NCBI GenBank assembly: GCA_012735455.1
Contig: JAAYHG010000293.1
Span: 1 to 8,439 of the forward strand
Reading direction: 5' to 3'
DNA length: 8,439 bases
Source of the DNA: Bacillota bacterium
GTDB lineage: Bacteria > Bacillota > DTU030 > DUMP01
Position 1 is the stretch's first letter, and every line of letters begins with the position of its first letter. Shown piece after piece: positions 6,091 through 8,439 of the stretch. The translations under genes and the position numbers were made by a program. The notes beneath the pieces were generated by a model that ran no database searches, was not told the origin of the DNA, and saw only the letters and a program-made list of their open reading frames with translations.

Positions 6091-6663
6091 ATGACGGCGG
6101 ATATTATTGTTGCACTTGGCGATTCGTTGACCTACGGCTATCCTTTTGGCCCGGCAAGTTCCTGGGTGGAGGAAGCGGCGACTATTCTTAAGCGACCCAT
6201 CGTCAATCGGGGCATTAACGGGGAAACCAGCTTTGCCCTCCTCTCACGGGTGGAAGAAGACGCACTTAGCCTTAAGCCGTCTTGTGTAGTAATTCTGATT
6301 GGCAGCAACGATGCTCTGTTTGCTGGGATGCGTTGGTCGGAAACAGAGGCCAACCTGCGCGCTCTAGCTGAAGCTGTACAAGGTAGCGGTGCTCAGGTAG
6401 TCTTCGGGCTGCCGCCTGCCGTGGATGATCCAGCAGCCGAACGAAGGTTGCAGCGACAACGTGCCTGGTTGCAGGACGAAGCTCCGCGGCAACACTGGGA
6501 GCTCATAGATTTCTACACGCCGCTCGTCGACCCGACCACGGGTGAAATAAGAGAGGAGCTCACCGTAGATGGTCTGCACCCAAGCAAAGAAGGGTACCGC
6601 CTTATGGGACAGGCTGCAGCCGGGGTCTTGAGGCGCTTGGGTTACGGGAACCAGAGAAGCTAG
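6091..6663 (+). CDS. SGNH/GDSL-family hydrolase (esterase/lipase-like)
   Basis: A 190-residue protein with all four SGNH blocks: GDSL (10-13, catalytic S12), the block II glycine in NRGINGET (39-46), GSND (71-74, oxyanion N73), and DGLHP (160-164, D160 and H163 completing the triad). The family hydrolyses ester bonds in lipids, acyl-CoA, polysaccharide acetyl groups and similar substrates. There is no signal peptide, so it should act in the cytoplasm. The size matches TesA-like single-domain members minus their export signal. The ATG at 6091 is chosen because it follows a GGGGGG-AAG purine-rich site and lies downstream of the promoter at 6002-6030; the frame stays open upstream to 5959, but that stretch precedes the likely transcript start. 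The substrate cannot be inferred from neighbours, which are separate units. Confidence 0.9.
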   Translation: MTADIIVALGDSLTYGYPFGPASSWVEEAATILKRPIVNRGINGETSFALLSRVEEDALSLKPSCVVILIGSNDALFAGMRWSETEANLRALAEAVQGSGAQVVFGLPPAVDDPAAERRLQRQRAWLQDEAPRQHWELIDFYTPLVDPTTGEIREELTVDGLHPSKEGYRLMGQAAAGVLRRLGYGNQRS

Positions 6664-6737
6664 AGAACACGAAACTCGGCCGGTGAGCTGAGAGAGTTCC
6701 CGTGCAGGTCGAATTGGGTAATAGGCCTGTCAAAGCA

Positions 6738-6775
6738 AAACACCTACTCCGTTACCTTTGCCGGGGCAGGTGTTT
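6738..6775 (+). terminator. Candidate terminator hairpin after the GDSL gene
   Basis: AAACACCT (6738-6745) pairs with AGGTGTTT (6768-6775). The stem continues inward past one mismatch through CTCCG / CGGGG pairing (including G-U). The following bases (ATTACTG) are only weakly T-rich. CCTGTCAAAG (6725-6734) can also pair partly with CTTTG...CAGG (6756-6770), giving a competing fold. Confidence 0.5.
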
Positions 6776-6793
6776 ATTACTGTAAGACCCGTC

Positions 6794-6822
6794 TACAGTT
6801 GGCGGAGTTGGTGTGGTAAACT
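6794..6822 (+). promoter_or_regulatory. Weak extended -10 promoter candidate for the small basic protein
   Basis: TGGTAAACT (6814-6822) is an extended -10 (TGn plus TAAACT, 4 of 6). The -35 position at 17 bases, TACAGT, is poor. It is the only reasonable sigma-A-like site in the 6776-6868 region. Confidence 0.25.
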
Positions 6823-6868
6823 AATGGCAAGTGGCAGACAGTAGAGATGGGCCGGGTACATACTGGTG

Positions 6869-6876
6869 AAGGAGGT
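6869..6876 (+). promoter_or_regulatory. Ribosome binding site deciding a GTG start
   Basis: AAGGAGGT ends seven bases before the GTG at 6884. The in-frame GTG at 6866 lies upstream of the site and the ATG at 6878 is one base after it, so neither can use it. Confidence 0.75.
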
Positions 6877-6883
6877 CATGTTC

Positions 6884-7060
6884 GTGGCAAGGAGGAAAAG
6901 AAGTGCTATCAGCCAGACGCGTAGTGTGCTCTATGGGTTGGCGCGACTGCTGGGCGACATTCAGGCGGTGAGCAAGGGGCCGAAGGCTATGGCCAAGAGG
7001 GCTGGACGTCGCTTGGCAGGAAAGGCTACGGGAAGGGCGTTGGGAAGACTGTTTAAGTAA
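6884..7060 (+). CDS. Small, very basic protein of unknown function (58 residues)
   Basis: Starts at GTG 6884 behind a consensus AAGGAGGT. The sequence opens (M)ARRKRSAISQTRSVLYGLARLLGDIQAVS and ends with MAKRAGRRLAGKATGRALGRLFK. About a quarter of the residues are Lys or Arg and there are only two acidic ones or fewer, with no cysteine and no hydrophobic stretch long enough for a membrane helix. The C-terminal half has a helix-compatible pattern with R/K every three to four residues and a small-residue (Gly/Ala) face, suggesting nucleic-acid or anionic-membrane binding. I recall similar small basic hypothetical proteins in Clostridia but cannot name a family. It stands alone, with a hairpin 32 bases after its stop. 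The strong ribosome site is the main evidence that it is real. Confidence 0.75.
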   Translation: MARRKRSAISQTRSVLYGLARLLGDIQAVSKGPKAMAKRAGRRLAGKATGRALGRLFK

Positions 7061-7091
7061 GGGAGCTGCGGTGAAAAGGGAAAGAAATTGC

Positions 7092-7127
7092 TAACCCCCT
7101 GTAACCATCAGCTGTTGCAGGGGGTTA
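7092..7127. terminator. Hairpin terminator candidate after the small basic gene
   Basis: TAACCCCCTG (7092-7101) and CAGGGGGTTA (7118-7127) form a perfect 10-bp stem with a 16-base loop containing a further short AAC/GTT pairing. There is no strong T-run on the plus strand. On the minus strand the stem is followed by a moderately T-rich CAATTTCTTT, so it could act in either direction. Confidence 0.6.
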
Positions 7128-7249
7128 ACCTTAGTATAGAGGCCATTGCAATGTGGGCAAGTTCTCTCAAGATTTTAAGAATCCAAGAAGTGGGAACATG
7201 AACTGGGGAATTAGTCTCTCTGTGTGGTTAAGAACAGGGCAGACATACA

Positions 7250-7276
7250 TAAGACGCCCGATTTTAGGGCGTCTTA
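7250..7276 (-). terminator. Rho-independent terminator of the DUF378 gene
   Basis: Perfect 10-bp stem TAAGACGCCC (7250-7259) / GGGCGTCTTA (7267-7276) with a 7-base loop. Read on the minus strand it lies 24 bases after the DUF378 stop and ends in TTATGTATGT, a modest T-rich tail. Confidence 0.7.
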
Positions 7277-7300
7277 CGCTGGATCATGATGTACCTCTAG

Positions 7301-7504
7301 TCATTTATTAGGAGTTCGTTCACGGAAGAATAAGCTAGTGGCCCAGAGGCCGCCTAACCCTACAATGGAGTAGATCAGTCTGCTGAGCATTGAATCCTGG
7401 CCGCCGAACAGGTTAGCCACTAGATCGAAGCGGGCGATTCCCACCAGGAGCCAGTTCAGGGCACCAATAATCACTAAAGCCAGGGCGATACGGTCCATTG
7501 CCAT
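7301..7504 (-). CDS. DUF378 family small membrane protein
   Basis: A 67-residue protein with two membrane helices: about 5-24 (IALALVIIGALNWLLVGIA) and 42-60 (LIYSIVGLGGLWATSLFF). The ALNWLLVG motif, the acidic FDLVANLFGG linker and YSIVGLGGLW are the DUF378 hallmarks. The start ATG at 7504 has GGAGGTGA about six bases upstream on the minus strand; a second ATG two codons in is possible. The family is widespread in Firmicutes and of unknown function. It is divergent from the spore photoproduct lyase homologue, with 142 bases between their starts, and has its own terminator at 7250-7276. Confidence 0.92.
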   Translation of the reverse strand: MAMDRIALALVIIGALNWLLVGIARFDLVANLFGGQDSMLSRLIYSIVGLGGLWATSLFFRERTPNK

Positions 7505-7571
7505 ATACTTTCACCTCCGCCCCTAGCATGCACTGATATTGCCTTAGATATGAGAGCGGGCGAATGAAAGT

Positions 7572-7601
7572 GAATGCTCAGTGCCAAGCACCAGCATAAT
7601 A
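7572..7601 (+). promoter_or_regulatory. Sigma-G (forespore) type promoter
   Basis: GAATG (7572-7576) fits the sigma-G -35 consensus GHATR. An 18-base spacer leads to CATAATA (7595-7601), an exact match to the -10 consensus CATNMTA. The predicted transcript start near 7608 leaves about 39 bases of leader with a ribosome site at 7632-7638. Sigma-G drives spore photoproduct lyase genes in Bacillus, so position and gene agree. Confidence 0.6.
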
Positions 7602-7631
7602 GGACTGTCGTGTCTTCCACGAATGACGACC

Positions 7632-7638
7632 AAAGGAG
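7632..7638 (+). promoter_or_regulatory. Ribosome binding site deciding a GTG start
   Basis: AAAGGAG ends eight bases before the GTG at 7647. An in-frame ATG at 7623 lies upstream of this site and has no ribosome site of its own, so GTG 7647 is preferred. Confidence 0.7.
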
Positions 7639-7646
7639 AGCTAAAG

Positions 7647-8439
7647 GTGGGGAAAGGCCTGTTTGTACCACAACGGGTGTTTGTACAGAAAGAAGCCTTG
7701 GACTATGAAAAGGGGAAGCGATTAGTAGAGGAGTTGCGTTCACAGGGTATTCCCTTAAGTGTGTACAAACGCAGACTGCCCGCGGTGAGTTTCTCAAACC
7801 CCAGAGCGAGGTTTCTGGCACTCAAGCGGGTGTTGGCAGTAGGAGTCTGGGCAGGGCGGGAATTTCAGTCCTGTAAGCCTTCAGCCCATTACCAACTCCC
7901 TTTGATATCCGGCTGCCCCGGCCTTTGTGAGTATTGCTATCTCAACACGAATCTAGGTGGGAGACCTTACGTACGAGTGTATGTGAACACGGAAGAGATC
8001 TTGGCTCGTGCTCGGGACTATGCGATAAAGAGGCGGCCAGAGGTAACAATCTTTGAGGGATCGGCGACTTCTGATCCTATTGCCGTAGAGGGCTGGACGG
8101 GGTCCTTGGCCGAGGCGATTACGTTCTTTGCCCAGCTGGAGGAGGCTCGCTTTCGTTTTGTTACCAAGTACACGGATGTGAATGGGTTGCTGGAATTGGA
8201 TCACCGGGGCAAAACAGAAATTCGCTTCAGCCTCAATGCCGGTCGGGTTATATCTAAGTTTGAAAAAGGTGTTCCGTCACTGGCCCAACGTCTGGTGGCT
8301 GTGCGGAATGTAGCCCGGTCAGGCTACCCGTTGGGGATTCTTATTGCTCCTATCTTTCTCTTTACGGGCTGGCAGGCAGAATACCAGCACCTTCTTAGAA
8401 CCCTCCGGGATCACCTGGCAGATACAGGGGTTGACGCGG
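7647..8439 (+). CDS. Spore photoproduct lyase homologue lacking the catalytic cysteine (3' end off window)
   Basis: The first 264 residues of a radical SAM protein clearly homologous to spore photoproduct lyase, the light-independent repair enzyme for the 5-thyminyl-dihydrothymine lesion of spore DNA. Conserved stretches: LFVPQRVFVQKEALDY (5-20), SCKPSAHYQLPLISGC (75-90), GCPGLCEYCYLNTNLG (89-104; C90, C94, C97 form CX3CX2C), YVRVYVNTEEIL (108-119), RFRFVTK (168-174), EIRFSLNAGRVISKFE (191-206), ARSGYPLGILIAPIF (223-237). The radical-relay tyrosines Y96 and Y98, S142 and K174 are kept. The segment FEGSATSDP has alanine (GCG, 8064-8066) at residue 140, where characterised lyases have the hydrogen-donor cysteine (C140 in Geobacillus, C141 in B. 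subtilis numbering). It is either a distinct lyase subfamily or an enzyme of altered activity; I leave the splB symbol off. The frame is open to the edge; about a quarter of the protein is missing. Confidence 0.9.
   Translation, partial: MGKGLFVPQRVFVQKEALDYEKGKRLVEELRSQGIPLSVYKRRLPAVSFSNPRARFLALKRVLAVGVWAGREFQSCKPSAHYQLPLISGCPGLCEYCYLNTNLGGRPYVRVYVNTEEILARARDYAIKRRPEVTIFEGSATSDPIAVEGWTGSLAEAITFFAQLEEARFRFVTKYTDVNGLLELDHRGKTEIRFSLNAGRVISKFEKGVPSLAQRLVAVRNVARSGYPLGILIAPIFLFTGWQAEYQHLLRTLRDHLADTGVDA

Noticed and set aside
6859..6865. CATACTG as a sigma-G -10 for the small basic protein
   Set aside because: It has no -35 at the right distance and lies too close to the ribosome site at 6869.
7524..7553. 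Minus-strand sigma-G-like pair (TCATA, 18 bases, CATGCTA) before DUF378
   Set aside because: The motifs fit fairly well, but the transcript would start inside the ribosome site, leaving too short a leader. Kept only as a possibility.
7474..7821. 115-codon minus-strand frame overlapping the lyase start
   Set aside because: It is antisense to the conserved N-terminus of the lyase homologue and overlaps the DUF378 start; no supporting signals.

Overview
The window reads as chromosome of an endospore-forming, probably anaerobic Firmicute (a Clostridia/Moorella/Desulfotomaculum-type lineage; genus not determinable from this alone). Grounds: a spore photoproduct lyase homologue behind a sigma-G-like promoter; a copper-amine-oxidase-N / PrcB-C / Gmad2 secreted protein; DUF2935 and DUF378 proteins; strong AGGAGG-type ribosome binding sites; and several TTG or GTG starts.

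Layout. (1) 1-1404, minus strand: the start of an ABC-transporter ATPase and, just upstream in the same operon, a secreted, C-terminally anchored protein with three NEW3-like beta-sandwich repeats. The permease is presumably off the left edge. (2) 1405-1667: a divergent intergenic region with a G/C-rich nested inverted repeat. (3) 1668-2746, plus: an exported three-domain protein and its terminator. (4) 2850-4858, plus: an ArsR-family repressor with a promoter and palindromic operator candidate, then a radical SAM enzyme of the MoaA/PqqE-like type, then a terminator. (5) 5018-5954, plus: a two-repeat DUF2935 protein and terminator. (6) 6002-6775, plus: a small cytosolic SGNH/GDSL hydrolase with its own promoter. 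(7) 6884-7127, plus: a 58-residue very basic protein. (8) 7250-7504, minus: a DUF378 two-helix membrane protein. (9) 7572-8439, plus, running off the right edge: a spore photoproduct lyase homologue that keeps the radical SAM cysteines but has alanine where the catalytic hydrogen-donor cysteine should be.

How the genes fit together. Apart from the ATPase/NEW3 operon and the likely ArsR/radical SAM unit, the genes look like independent single-gene units, each closed by a hairpin. Several of these hairpins share a CCTGYCACGG / CCGTGRCAGG theme, and a non-terminator copy lies between divergent genes, so they may belong to one dispersed hairpin family. The best leads are the cysteine-less lyase homologue with its forespore-type promoter, and the ArsR/radical SAM pair, in which the regulator has lost the classical metal ligands. 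No tRNA, rRNA, CRISPR array or intact mobile element is visible. No gap between genes exceeds about 265 bases; 7128-7249 holds nothing I can assign beyond a short 10-bp palindrome at 7144-7153.
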